A stretch of DNA of 64,000 bases from the NCBI GenBank assembly GCA_037178625.1, contig CM074129.1, positions 4,587,963 through 4,651,962 of the forward strand, given 5' to 3'. A program made the position numbers and the translations under genes. This stretch comes from Skeletonema tropicum (Eukaryota > Bacillariophyta > Thalassiosirophyceae > Thalassiosirales > Thalassiosiraceae). The notes beneath the pieces are model-generated. The model worked only from the letters and a program-made list of their open reading frames with translations. It made no database searches and had not been told where the DNA came from. Shown here piece after piece: positions 1 to 10,528 of this stretch. Numbering within the stretch: the first letter of the stretch is position 1; every line of letters begins with the position of its first letter.

Positions 1-680
1 GCAACATTAAAACTAGCCTCCTCGTCACCATCGAAGGGAGGAATATCCACCACGTTGCGTTCAGATTCAGACGTCTCGGGAGCAAGCGACATCTCTTGAC
101 ATATCTCTTCAATTGGCTGACCATCGGATCCCCCCCCTCCAACTACTACTTTTGATTGCTTCATCTCAGGGGGTCGCTCCCCTCCTGAAAATATCTCGTA
201 AAAGACGAGGCCAAGAGAATAAATGCGTCGCATAGCATCGTCAATCTGTCCATTATTACAGCTTGTATCGTCTGGCAAGAAGTCTGCCTTCTCAATCCTA
301 AAATGTACGTTTTTGCTAATGTCATTATTTACATCAGCACCCGAAGATAAATGAACTTGAACTCTATCCGCCCAACGAATGCCAGGTGCAGGCAGACTAC
401 TACCCTCCTTCAAATTATCTTCCACCTCACAAATCTGGTCCGCCAAAGAACGTGCCACGCTCAACGAAGAAATTAGGTACTCATCGGAGCATAGCGCCAA
501 TGAATGGCGAATATTTGCTGGCCATTGAGAAGGATGATTTGATGCATCATCAGTAGTTGAAGAGGAGCTGTTGGTGAGAGCGGAGAGATCGACCTCGTTC
601 AAGGCTCGGCGGATCCACTGTGATAGAAGAAACTTGTCTTTTTCGTTTGTGCTTGATGCTGCCTCTGCTGACATCATCAT
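1..680 (-). CDS. Kinase-like protein, N-terminal part, runs off the left edge
   Basis: On the minus strand an open frame starts at a run of three ATG codons (680 downward) and stays open to position 1, giving about 226 residues with the C-terminus outside the window. Residues near 146-170 read D-D-A-M-R-R then YSLGLVFYEIFSGG, which matches the helix-F region of protein kinase C-lobes (subdomain IX, normally D-x-W/Y-S-x-G). No glycine loop, HRD or DFG motif is visible before it, so the upstream lobe is missing or very divergent. From memory, diatoms have proteins in which such a kinase-like remnant precedes an ATPase/TPR region; that is not testable here. The Ser-rich N-terminus and the first 145 residues are unassigned. 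Which ATG is used is uncertain. Confidence 0.6.
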   Translation of the reverse strand, partial: MMMSAEAASSTNEKDKFLLSQWIRRALNEVDLSALTNSSSSTTDDASNHPSQWPANIRHSLALCSDEYLISSLSVARSLADQICEVEDNLKEGSSLPAPGIRWADRVQVHLSSGADVNNDISKNVHFRIEKADFLPDDTSCNNGQIDDAMRRIYSLGLVFYEIFSGGERPPEMKQSKVVVGGGGSDGQPIEEICQEMSLAPETSESERNVVDIPPFDGDEEASFNV

Positions 681-821
681 GACGACCAATGCAGCGCTAA
701 GACTTGAAGGATTCTGTATTGTACTGTCCAGCAATCAGCAATTCACAATTCAACTTCCGTACTTACTCCTCTAGTTTAAAATGCAGTAGGAGGTAGGAGT
801 TGGTACAATAGCTGTTGTCCT

Positions 822-1086
822 GTTAAGTGCCGTTTTTGTGTTGGGCCCAGTACCCATAATAAGGCTTGAAAACGGCACCTCGGTGCCGTTTTTGAAATCC
901 CATTTGTTAGCGGGCAAAGCTAGGCAGCTCCTACCGGCTTTTTTTCAAAAAATCTGTAGCCCTTGTATGCAATAATAACATCTATAGGCCACATTTTGGC
1001 TCATGCTTTATCTAACAAATATTTTGAGGCCTACTACCTTTTTTGAAAACGGCACCGAGGTGCCGTTTTGCCTCTCACGTAGAAAC
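822..1086 (-). repeat. Truncated inverted copy of the palindromic MITE
   Basis: The stretch contains AAACGGCAC...GTGCCGTTT hairpins (about 866-892 and 1043-1070) and a stem near 822-835. Read on the minus strand, its spacer segments match the elements at 1089-1431 and 43622-43956, including the TTTCTACGTGAGAGGC and TGGGTACTG segments. It ends abruptly where the next copy begins at a TA, so it has lost at least one terminus. It lies head to head with the complete copy. Confidence 0.6.
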
Positions 1087-1088
1087 TA

Positions 1089-1431
1089 TCCCAACCATTT
1101 TTTGAAAACGGCACCGTTTTGTGTAGAGCTCTGGTATGTTTCTACGTGTGAGGCAAAACGGCACTTTTGTGCCGTTTTGCTACTCCGACGAAGGCCTCGT
1201 GCAATTGTTAGAACAAAGCATGAGCCATTGTGTGGCCTTAAGGTTACTTTCTTGCGTAGAAGGGCTACAGGTTTGTAAGGGAAAACACAAAAGGAGCTGT
1301 ACTTTACTCGCTAGCTTTGACACTAACAAGTCGGAGTAGCAAAACGGCACTTTTGTGCCGTTTTCATGCCCTTGCGGTGCTGAGCCCATTGGCAAAACGG
1401 CACAAAAGTGCCGTTTTCAAAATGGTTGGGA
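1089..1431 (+). mobile_element. Palindrome-rich MITE, copy 1
   Basis: A 343-bp element with terminal inverted repeats TCCCAACCATTTT...GAAAACGGCA, flanked by TA at 1087-1088 and 1432-1433. A TA target duplication suggests Tc1/mariner-type transposition. It contains four hairpins of the form AAACGGCAC...GTGCCGTTT (near 1104, 1154, 1339 and 1392); the first has lost its loop. There is no convincing reading frame, so it is non-autonomous. The homologous copy is at 43622-43956, where every hairpin carries GGCAG/CTGCC instead. Confidence 0.75.
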
Positions 1432-2257
1432 TATAGGCGTGACTGACTTGATGAACCCACCCACTAATACCGCGACGGACTGCCATACTTAAAGCGGAGA
1501 GGTTGCGACAAAATATTATGCAGAGCTGGTTTCTAGCTGCGATCTTGTCTCATTCACTTCGCAAGCCTTCCGTACCTACAGCCAGTATCCATTGAAGTTG
1601 AACTATCGTATGTAGGAGTAACGTTTTGAATACCGGATAGATTGCATCCCCGTCAGGAAGAGGCAGTCAAGACAGTTTCAGAAATATGATCTGAGCGTTA
1701 TCCTTACTTCAACAGATGGTAAGAACCGTTCGTCATACTCTTAAGTACTATACTCCACGTACTCGAATGCTCGAAGGTCTTGCCAAGCGTTCGGGCGCTA
1801 GTCCCAATCTGTACCCAGCGCCCCCTCCTAGTTTAAGTTCTTTCTCTAAGGACGCTTAAGTTGGACGCTATAGTGTCTCTAGAGAGTAATAACTAAAGTA
1901 ATCTATCTCTACGTTGGATTTGGAGCATTGATTGATTGATTTTGGTAATGCTGGATGCTGTCAAAGGAACTGTAAAAGGAAGTATCATACTCACATTGAA
2001 GACAGACGACGAGGCTGATCGTCAACTGAGTCACCACGTGAGCACTGATAGATAAGTATATGGTGTGTTTACGAAGACAAGTCGCTACAATTACAATCCA
2101 AAATTTGTTAACAAATCTTCTAGCATCATCATCATGTCTACATAATGATTGATTATCCTAACACGAGTAAAAGAAATTCGTTACTCTAACTCTCTACATT
2201 ATCCCACTCTATTCATTCCTTTGTCACATTAATATTGAGTGGAAGTGGAAAGGCTCA
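1432..2257. other. No gene seen
   Basis: I see no supported reading frame, RNA or repeat boundary here. The right end is the 3' flank of the repeat-protein gene at 2263-4033. Confidence 0.5.
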
Positions 2258-5240
2258 GGGGATTAGATCAACGCCTTGCCTGACTTACTGCTGCTTGGCA
2301 TCATGGAAGGAGCTTCCGACTTCTCACTTTTAGATCCAGAACTGTGTGCAGCGGCAATGCCAAAGCCTTCGACCATAGGATCATTTCCAAGAAGGTCGGA
2401 AAGATTGTCAGCACGTAGATGTGCCTTACCTGACTTACTGCTGCTTGGCATCATGGAAGGAGCTTCCGACTTCTCACTTTTAGATCCAGCAATATGTGCA
2501 GCGGCAATGTCAAAGCCTTCGACCATAGGATCATTTCCAAGAAGGTCGGAAAGGTTGTCAGCACGTAGATATGCCTTACCTGACTTACTGCTGCTTGGCA
2601 TCATGGAAGGAGCTTCCGACTTCTCACTTTTAGATCCAGCACTATGTGCAGCGGCAATGTCAAAGCCGTCGACCATAAGATCATTTCCAAGAAGGTCGGA
2701 AAGGTTGTCAGCACGTAGATATGCCTTACCTGACTTACTGCTGCTTGGCATCATGGAAGGGGCTTCCGACTTCTCACTTTTAGATCCAGAACTGTGTGCA
2801 GCGGCAATGTCAAAGCCGTCGACCATAGAATCAGTGTCGAGAAGGTCAGAGAGGGCAGCAGAACGTGCACGTGACTTGCCTGATTTACCAGTGGGCATCG
2901 CTGAAGGACTGATACTTGGAGTAGGAGAAGGCTTACTGCTCGGCGAAGGTGAAGGCTTACTGCTCGGCATCGAAGAAGGCGAAGGTGAGGGCATACGACT
3001 TGGTGCCATTGACGGTGCTTCAGTCGCCTTTCCACTCTTAGATCCACCGCCACGGGCAGCAGCAAGGGCTGAGCTGTCGGGTATGTCAGCATCGTGGAGC
3101 TCAGAAAGATTAGAAACACGTTGTCTCGACTTGGCTGATTTAGTAGATGGCATCGCAGAAGGACTCGAAGATGGAGACATGGAGGGTGAAGGTGAGGGCA
3201 TACCACTTGGCTGAGATGAAGGTGCTGCAGTCGCCTTTCCACTCTTAGATCCACTTGCAGCGATGGCTGAGATTTCAGGCATGTCAGCAGCACCTAGGAG
3301 GTCAGAAAGGGCATCGGATCGTAGATTTGCCTTGCCTGATTTACCAGTGGGCGCCGCCGAAGGCATGCCACTTGGCATCGGGCATAGCACTTGGCTGAGA
3401 CGAAGGTGCTGCAGTCGCCTTTCCACTCTTAGATCCACTTGCAGCGATGGCTGAGCTTTCGGGCATGTCAATGTCAGCTGCATCTAGGAGGTCAGAGAGG
3501 GCATCGGATCGTAGATTTGCCTTGCCTGATTTACCAGTTGGCGCTGCCGAAGGCATAGCACTTGGCTGAGACGAAGGTGCTGCAGTAGCCTTTCCACTCT
3601 TAGATCCACTTGCAGCGATGGCTGAGCTTTCGGGCATGTCAATGTCAGCTGCATCTAGGAGGTCAGAGAGAGCATCAGAACGTGAACGTGTACTCGCCTT
3701 GCCTGATTTACTAGATGGCATCATGGAAGGAGAAGGTGAAGGCATAGCACTTGGCTGAGACGAAGGTGCTGCAGTCGCCTTTCCACTCTTAGATCCACTT
3801 GCAGCGATGGCTGAGCTTTCAGGCATGTCAGCAGCATCTAGGAGGTCAGAAAGGGCATCGGGGCGTAGATTTGCCTTGCCTGATTTACCAGTTGGCGCTG
3901 CCGAAGGCATAGCACTTGGCTGAGACGAAGGTGCTACAGTAGCCTTGCCACTCTTCGAACCTGAATCGGCAGCGTTGATGGGTGCAGCGCAAATGATAAT
4001 AGCGAGGATAGCGGCGGCGGTAGCGAACTTCATGATGAAAGGTTTTGATGTCGAATTTTGTGAGAGGTGTTCATGCACAAGCAATGCGATGCGCAACTAC
4101 CTTTCGGCTTCAATGAGAAATACCGAGAACGGTACTCAAAATTCACTTATCAAAATTGTCAAGATTATCAAGATGAAATTACGTCGGTGAACATGCATGT
4201 CATAAACCCAATATAAACGAAAGCAGAAATACATCCGGATGCCCGGGTTCAATTGCGAAAAAATGACGGGCTTCCCGGTTTTCATTTTACTGTATCCATT
4301 TGACCTCTTGCATGTAGGAGCTGGTATAAATTGAATCTAATCCACGATCTTTGTACGTTTAGATTGATTTGCCTCCTCTTCGTTTTTCCGTTTAGCCAAA
4401 AATGATTTTCCGTTCAGCTTCCAATATTGTGAAGAGAATGATAGGAGAATGAGGATCGAGATAGTGCTAACACACGTTACCCAGGTACGCGGATGTACCT
4501 CATCGTGGAGTGGGCCTAATTCCCAGCAATTCGTGGTAAATGCTTCTAACTTCAGCTAAATTAACCATTATTTTCTCAAGTTTGTAATTGTCTTCGCGAA
4601 AGATAATGAGAAGGGATGTGAATGTGAGAATCCTTATCGCGCTGCAAGATGATTTAGATTTATCCAAAATGCAAAATGAAGGCCACGAAAAGAAGCGAGG
4701 CACCAACCCAACCTCGCTCTCTTGTATGCGTACGTGGGTTGTGATCTACAGAACTCGCTGATATCGTTGCATTTGTCGCTGTTAAATATACAATGTACAT
4801 GATTTTGTCAATCATATGTATGTCAGAAGTCACTGCCGTGACCAGAAGCAGCCTCTTACAGTTACAGCTCACCGATACGGAGACCAGACAAGCTCTTCAT
4901 TAGGTTTGGCACATTATGTTCTAACGACACTTGTCGTCTTTACTAACGAGAAAGGATTACATTGTTGAACGACAAGCCGAGCAGAGTAGTGAAGAGCTGT
5001 GGTTCTGGTAGATCTTTTCATTATGTATACATCGTGTTATCACAACCACAACAATAAATTGATTGAGAGAGACAATCCTACTCCGCACGTTCATCATGAT
5101 TAGTTTGATCGTTTGGTGAGGCGGAAGTTATGGCCGCCAATGTCGACCTTTTAATCTTGCGTTGTCATGACACAACACAGTCTCTCTAACCTATGCAGAA
5201 GGTCATCAAGTGTGAATATGAATTGATTAAGACAGCTTGG
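2258..5240 (-). repeat. Segmental duplication, copy A (partner 52271-55545)
   Basis: The coding repeats, the 3' flank beginning GATTAGATCAACGCCTT, and more than 1 kb of 5' flank recur near 52271-55545 in the same orientation. Shared 5' blocks include the segment after 4215 (AACGAAAGCAGAAATACATC), the block near 4310 (TGTAGGAGCTGGTAT) and the block near 4930-4985 (GAGAAAGGATTACATTG). The 1.1 kb between 4034 and 5192 has no supported gene and probably holds the promoter of the repeat-protein gene. Confidence 0.8.
2263..4033 (-). pseudogene. Secreted Lys-Ser-Gly/Pro-Ser repeat protein, frameshifted copy
   Basis: The ATG at 4033 opens a signal peptide (MKFATAAAILAIIICAAP) followed by about ten tandem units of roughly 50-70 residues. 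Each unit starts GSKSGKA or GSKSEKS, continues with a Pro-Ser-Gln-Met spacer, a second GKSGKA, and ends with a leucine/aspartate segment such as RSDALSDLLDAAD. A 19-bp insertion at about 3367-3385, a near-duplicate of the adjacent 'cat agcacttgg' context, shifts the frame by one; without it the protein would be about 584 residues. The intact paralogue lies at 52283-54439. K-x-x-K clusters in Ser-rich context occur in diatom silaffins and related silica-matrix proteins, so secretion into the silica or wall compartment is plausible, but this is compositional inference. Whether the frameshift is real or a sequence error is unresolved. Confidence 0.75.
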
Positions 5241-5625
5241 ATGCAGCAACTTCGAAAAGGGACATTGGAACAGCAGAGTAATACAGCAACTAAAGATGAT
5301 CAGAAGCAGACGAGTCAATCATCATTATTTTCAAGACAATTGGCTTCCATCTTCCACTAAAGCAGAGGGAATGATGAATAAGCTTCGAGCATTGGAGGCC
5401 CTGTACTCGTCTCTCGGGCTTGCCACGGAACGATGTGAAAATAACTCTCTCATACGCAGTAGCGGTAGCGGTGACGAAGAACGACTCTACACAACTGCAG
5501 AGGATACTGCTGTAAATTATTGTGCAAGTCCGAGATGCAAACTATCTTCTTCTACAAGAAAGCTGCTGAAATATACATTCAAAGCTGTCAAAATCTTCTT
5601 CGCAGGTCACTTCATTGGTAAATAG
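5193..5625 (+). CDS. Possible small reading frames of unknown function
   Basis: Two overlapping open frames lie here: 5193-5360 (55 codons, starting MQKVIKCEYELIKTAWMQQL) and 5296-5625 (109 codons, with a Cys-containing middle and a basic C-terminus). They could be one short gene with a frameshift or chance frames. I recognise no domain. They sit just beyond the end of the segmental duplication. Confidence 0.2.
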
Positions 5626-6570
5626 AAGTAGCAAGTTCGAGATGATGCCATCGATCGAGAACACATCAATGACCTTGTTAAAATTTTAATGACCATTCGA
5701 TATCCAGGGGTGTCGATCTGATCACGTCTTAGTGATAAAATAGCAGCTAAATATGTGCTTTCGTCTTTCATTTGCTTGCCATGTACAACAAATCATGATA
5801 TGTACCAAGAGACGGACTTAAGTACGTACGTATCATCGGACAAGTACCAACAACTTAAACTTCAACAACGTTCACTCGGTACTCGTATTGTCCAACAGAA
5901 TCAAAAGTGAACAAAAAATCAACGAAGCCTCGTGATTTCATTTCCGATTGCTAAGTAGATCGACGATCGACTGGAGAACCATGTATCACAGATGAACTGG
6001 TAGAACGGAGGCGACATTTCATTGAAAGAGGAGATATTCTTGAGGCCTTTTCAGGGCGAAACTGATGCAGATATTGATTCGAAGTGTGCAGTGTTGCAAG
6101 ATAACGACGTGGATCCAGGCGAGGATGCATAGTTGAATGAGGAGGAGGAAGCAAGATAGATGGGGTTCGTCGATGATGACGGGATGATGGTGAACATGCG
6201 GCACCTATTCACACTGCTTTGAAGAGCAGTGTCTACCCTTGTTCGCGCATCCACAGCTCCTTTACTATTCTTTGCACAGGTCCCTGTGCAACAAAGCAAG
6301 CCTCGACCCTAACTGCTCCTATCGCTATCGCTCAATGGTGTATCTTCCGACCAACCTACATCCGATTAATGCACTGTCTATTATGGCCTACTTCTCCTCT
6401 TGTTTTGCTCGTCGCTGCTCTACTTGCATTATCTTCGCCATTATCTCTGTTTCTACTTACTGCCAACTATTGATGTGATGAAGCAATTCAGGAACTCAAG
6501 ACGTGTTACATAATGCATGGGAAAGGTCAGCGAAGAGATATATTTACTGCAGCATGTATACATTGCATAT
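5626..6570. other. No supported gene
   Basis: Short open frames occur on both strands between 5950 and 6480 but none has recognisable motifs or clear coding bias. I can assign nothing here. Confidence 0.4.
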
Positions 6571-6801
6571 TTATTGCAGTCGGGAGCGGCAAGAAGCAGA
6601 TTGGACAGTCACCGAGATGGCTGCTCTCGGGCTGCTTGAATAATTCAGCTGCCCGCTTTTTACAGTTAGCTGCGTGTTGTGATCGGTGATCTTCTTTTTG
6701 AAATCATCGCTGCAATATCTGACAAGATCATAGTCATCACAATTCTTCACTTTTATGTCATCTACTTCGCCGATGCCGCATGAAGCACAACAACTGTCCA
6801 T
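6571..6801 (-). pseudogene. MYND-type zinc finger fragment
   Basis: From ATG 6801 the frame reads MDSCCASCGIGEVDDIKVKN, then a Leu-Val-Arg-Tyr-Cys-Ser segment. This is the start of a MYND-type finger (C-x2-C, then YCS-x-x-C) as seen at the N-terminus of a large diatom family with MYND and Sel1-like parts. The finger is broken: the cysteine expected after YCSD is replaced by Phe-Lys and the following H/C ligands are not clear. The frame then runs into unrelated Ser-rich sequence and stops after 76 residues. I read it as a truncated remnant. MYND fingers normally bind partner proteins. Confidence 0.6.
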
Positions 6802-6986
6802 CGCCTCAATTTTTGACCGGTGTTAAAGACCATCTATTATTATTTTGTTGATTGCCGCGAGTTCTTCATTTGCCGCTCTCTGCTCTCTGGAGCTGGAGAG
6901 TACAAAGGTGAGCCAATCATTCAATCTACTTATGGTTGTTTGGCACCAATTATTGTCAACAATCTCTCTCTCTCAGCTCTCAGGTA

Positions 6987-7540
6987 CAGTCGAGTAGCAC
7001 GAACAGTACCCAGGGGGGGGGTACAGAAATTTTGGCTAGGCTGAGTTTTGGGGGGGTACAACTCGAAAATCACCACCTCAATGTCGACATCCACCACCAC
7101 CACACTATGTCGGAGGACTTTGCACATGCTACTACTATGAATTGCATCTTGTGTACTACTGAATTAAATGAAGCTCTGGAGTGACAGTCCGTTCCATTCA
7201 TACCAGTGCAATAAATTCCAAACATACTACAAGATTGTGAAGAAAAACAGTAAAGTGACTTGCGTTAATGCAAGCCTGCTGCAGGGAACAAGATCTGCTC
7301 GAGCAAAATGTGCAAGAAATGTTGCCTTCAGCATGACGTTCCCTGTCCTCAACACAAAAGAAAGAAGGAGTAAGGTATTCATTAAGATAGCTGTGTGTTC
7401 AATGGTCCTAACCTAAGCGTTTACCTAATAAGAGCCCTACAATTTTATCGGTGAGGGGGGTACAAAACTTTACCCTAGGCTGAGATTTGGAGGGGGGGTA
7501 CAAGCAAAGTTAGGGGGGTACTGTTCGTGCTACTCGACTG
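6987..7540 (+). mobile_element. Tc1/mariner-type MITE with 25-bp inverted ends
   Basis: The ends are CAGTCGAGTAGCACGAACAG... and its exact reverse complement, about 25 bp each, flanked by TA at 6985-6986 and 7541-7542. CAGT ends with TA duplication are characteristic of Tc1/mariner and pogo elements. G-rich subterminal segments (GGGGGGGTACA at 7010-7060 and 7450-7520) repeat near both ends. The 554-bp interior has no transposase-like frame, so it is non-autonomous. Excision leaves a plausible empty site AGCTCTCAGGTATCAGG. Confidence 0.8.
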
Positions 7541-7727
7541 TATCAGGTAGCATTTGGCGTCACGGTGGTGTGTCGGGAGTTTGTCCCCTACATGTCGGGA
7601 GTTTGTCAACATTATTTGTATACTTATTGTCAGTAAAGTGTCAGTGTAGTCAGAGGTGTCTGAGAGAAAGATAGGTACACTTTCGCTTTCAGAGAGCTTC
7701 TCAGCAGCTAGAAATGCTACGCTGGCA

Positions 7728-8212
7728 ATGGATGAATATGAATATGCCGACGTGTGGAAAGATTCGACCAAGATGAAATCGGTGGTATCCAACTTTTTGA
7801 ATTATGGAACACGACATTTTCTGGATGGGAGATATAATCACGCTCGACGGGTTGCTGTCATTGCCCGATATTTGGAGCAGCACATCGCAGTTTACTTGCA
7901 TCAAACTCAAGCTCTTCACAACTGGCCCAAAATGAGAGAAACAGCGAACTCGAGTGAATTCTTCAGGAAACGCATTCCCTCCTGCTTGGATGAGAAATAC
8001 AGAGAAGTGAAGAATATCACAAAGATAAGTATATGCTTCAACCTAGATTGCAGTATTCCAGGTAGGCGGGTGGAACGAAGCAGAATAATGTACTGTGAAC
8101 GATGCCGATGCGTAGCTTACTGTTCCCGAGAATGTTGGCAGATCACAAGACGTTATGTGACGAATGTGCTGCTGTAATTGCTGAGTTTGAAGCTAGTCAG
8201 CCGAAATATTGA
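7728..8212 (+). CDS. MYND-finger protein, one-base frameshift near the C-terminus
   Basis: The first ATG is 7728 (MDEYEYADVWKD...); an upstream exon is possible. The N-terminal 100 residues are helical and unassigned. The C-terminus has C-x4-C, then CERCRCVAYCSRECW, the core of a MYND finger. The original frame loses the last ligands, but after one missing base near 8133 the sequence reads D-H-K-T-L-C-D-E-C and continues 20 residues to a TGA at 8210-8212, supplying the expected H-x3-C pair. The restored length is about 161 residues. A C-terminal MYND finger points to a protein-interaction role; the partner is unknown. This is the only clear shift in the window equivalent to a missing base. 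Confidence 0.6.
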
Positions 8213-8379
8213 CCATCGGGAGCGCGCGAGGAACTACATTGATACAATCCTAAACCTGAAGATAATGATACTTTCTCTCTCTAGAGAGTGATGCATTCGA
8301 CCCGCGTGCGAAGCCCTTGATTTCTATTTACTAGCATTACTTATCTTTACCACAGGCCAAGACTCGAGAAAAGAAGGCT

Positions 8380-8830
8380 GTCAGGACAAGACGAGAGAGC
8401 CCTAAATGTGCTAGAAGAGAGAGAAGAGATAAGCAGTGTAGGCGCCTGCACGCCGCTGAAAGAGAGGCGGTAACTGCAGGAAGTCAGGCATCATCGATTT
8501 TCGAGCGCCGACCCCATTCTGCGAAAGGCAGGCGATGAGGTCGGCGGCAGATTCGTCCACTACAATACTCTATGTTGCTATTAAAAGCTATTTCTTTTCT
8601 TTCGTATTGCTAGCCGTTTCATTGTTTAACCAGGCACTATTGCCTTATTCGATCAATCGAATTGATTGTTGTACATACATAGTATGACTGTGCGACGCGA
8701 AACGACTGTAACATTTGTAACGATTCGACACGCTCGCGGGTCCCTCCTCCCTCCCCTCACGCGCCGGTCTATTGATCGTCGGAATAATTCACAGGGGCGG
8801 GGGGGTTACAATAGGCGATTCGAACAAGGT
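8380..8830 (+). repeat. Dispersed repeat, copy A (inverted partner 45712-46290)
   Basis: The segment from the CCCTAAATGTGCTAG block at about 8400 to the GTGAATTACGCC-like block near 8790 is matched in reverse orientation at 45712-46290. Both include AATCGATGATGCCTGACTTC, the GCGCCGACC hairpin and a C-run next to TTCGAATCGCCTA. A frame in copy A (8358-8539) is open but is shifted in copy B, so coding status is doubtful. It is probably a non-autonomous transposon. Confidence 0.65.
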
Positions 8831-9175
8831 GAAAAGTTTTCCTATCGAATAGGCGGCCCCGTAAACTTAATTCAGCTGACTACATAGTCAGCTGACTACT
8901 GATTGCCTAAGTAGCTGCTATTGTTTCAAGGGTAAATAAAAAAATTGTCCACCCGGGCCTCACAATTGTCATCTGGGGCTTGTGAGGCCAATGAGTTAAG
9001 CCTTATACGACTAGAAAACAGTTTATTTTGCACTCTCTTTTTACAATAATACTCCTCAAGCTTTAGATTTTTGATCGCTCGGAGATACAACATATATATG
9101 TACTGGAAGTCAAGTCTGGAAGGCTCTGCTGATGTTGATGATGACAAATAATATCATAAATACGACCAAATAAAA

Positions 9176-10099
9176 ATGGATTCATTGCCATCGCAAACAA
9201 CGTTCACCATGCCCCTCCCCAAGCTACCCATGGACGAAATCACCGACCGCGTCTGTGAATGCCTCGAAAGGATGGATCGAAGAGAGGCGGCGGAAAAGCG
9301 TCGTCGCGAGGCTTTGGAGGAGAAGCGATGGCGGGAGAGATGTAAGAAGATGAGTAATGGCGATGATAAGTGGCCGTTGTTTCCGACCTGGGCATCTGCG
9401 GGGGCTTCGTCATCTGAGTTATTAGATGAGGAGCTTGAAGCAGATGCGGTTGGGAGCAGTAGTCTGGCGGATGAGGAGGCCTTATCCGACAAGGAAGACT
9501 CAGCTGTCGGATCACCTCCTTATAAGAGCAAGTACTCTTACCTAGCACCTGCAAAGTCGGCTCCAGAACCTATCCCTGAAGAAGAACTGATACGACGGCG
9601 TAAGGTTGAGCAAGAACTCATGGCATTATCAAAAAAGATAACGGAGGAAAAGCTGAGAAAAGAGCGGATGATACCGCTAGTTTGGGATAAGCCGACGTTT
9701 GACCCCTTCCCTGATGCTGCTGCTGACAGTAGTGAAGGTGCTTCATCTTCTAGATCTAATTCTACTGGTGAAAAGTCAGAAGCCAAGGAGCCTCAGAATC
9801 CCAACCCTCGTAAGAGAGACATCGATCAAGTCGAGGGCAAGAAACCGTACCGCTATCTCAGCGCTATAGGGGTACCACCTCAAGCAAGTGCATACTATAC
9901 TCGCGATGAATCCTTGTATGGTCGAGGAGGACACAGTATGGGCTTTGGGTGCTTTAGCCACTGCTCGCAAGAGGAGATTGACGATTTTGTGGCGTTTGTA
10001 GATAAGTTGATCCCGGCGACAAATCCAAAGTGGAAAATAAGGAAGTCATCCAAGGAGTCATCAACAGATGATTATAAACACAAATGCAGCAGTGCGTAA
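9176..10099 (+). CDS. Hypothetical protein, 307 residues, charged
   Basis: A clean single-exon frame starts at ATG 9176. Residues 27-60 form a highly charged Arg/Glu helix (possible coiled coil), 75-110 are acidic and Ser-rich, and 135-165 form a second Lys/Glu helix. The C-terminal third (about 230-290), with SAIGVPPQASAYYTRDESLY and a Cys-Phe-Ser-His-Cys segment before a Glu-Asp-rich helix, looks most like a conserved domain. I do not recognise the family. There is no signal peptide or membrane segment, so a cytosolic or nuclear location is likely. Confidence 0.7.
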   Translation: MDSLPSQTTFTMPLPKLPMDEITDRVCECLERMDRREAAEKRRREALEEKRWRERCKKMSNGDDKWPLFPTWASAGASSSELLDEELEADAVGSSSLADEEALSDKEDSAVGSPPYKSKYSYLAPAKSAPEPIPEEELIRRRKVEQELMALSKKITEEKLRKERMIPLVWDKPTFDPFPDAAADSSEGASSSRSNSTGEKSEAKEPQNPNPRKRDIDQVEGKKPYRYLSAIGVPPQASAYYTRDESLYGRGGHSMGFGCFSHCSQEEIDDFVAFVDKLIPATNPKWKIRKSSKESSTDDYKHKCSSA

Positions 10100-10265
10100 T
10101 TAGTAGAGTAACAGTAGCTAATATTAATAGCTAAGTTTAAAGTTTATAGTAGTACTTGAGATTGGCAATAGATCCAGATCCGCGTAAAATACATAGACTG
10201 TGCTTGAATTTCTGGAGGCTTTCTTCTTCAATGAAAGTCGCAAGAAGTTGTTTCACGCTTCATGC

Positions 10266-10325
10266 ATGGGTACTTCATTTGGCTGGTTGATAGTTGAAAT
10301 TGAAAACGCACTCAGGCGCATTCAT
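10266..10325 (+). repeat. 60-bp repeat also at 11268-11325
   Basis: ATGGGTACTTCATTTGGCTG, then AATTGAAAACGCACTC and a GGCGCATTC block, occurs at both places in direct orientation on either side of the foldback element. A third shared segment (ACTACAGGTCTCG near 10370, inverted at 11205-11225) shows the flanks are rearranged copies of one older element. Confidence 0.6.
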
Positions 10326-10528
10326 CAAATTTATCTCGAGGTGCAAGCTGAAGAGAGCATCTGTCGCACACTACAGGTCTCGCTTCAACAGAAACATTTG
10401 ACGGTTGGTTGGAATAATAGAAGTGATAGTAGTGAACAAGGGATGTCAAATGAGTGCATTTGATGGTGTTTTGTGGTACTAGTATGTACAATTATGGTAA
10501 ATTTAGGTTATGTAGGGGAATGTTTTCT

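Noticed and set aside
2276..3214. Long plus-strand frame (312 codons) antisense to the repeat protein
   Set aside because: It mirrors the coding repeats on the opposite strand; the period is a multiple of three, so antisense frames stay open by chance. The same holds at 52323-52973.
8790..8830. TTCGAA/GATTCGAAC motif as a tRNA T-arm
   Set aside because: No cloverleaf can be built around it, and the sequence belongs to a dispersed repeat. No other tRNA candidate was found.
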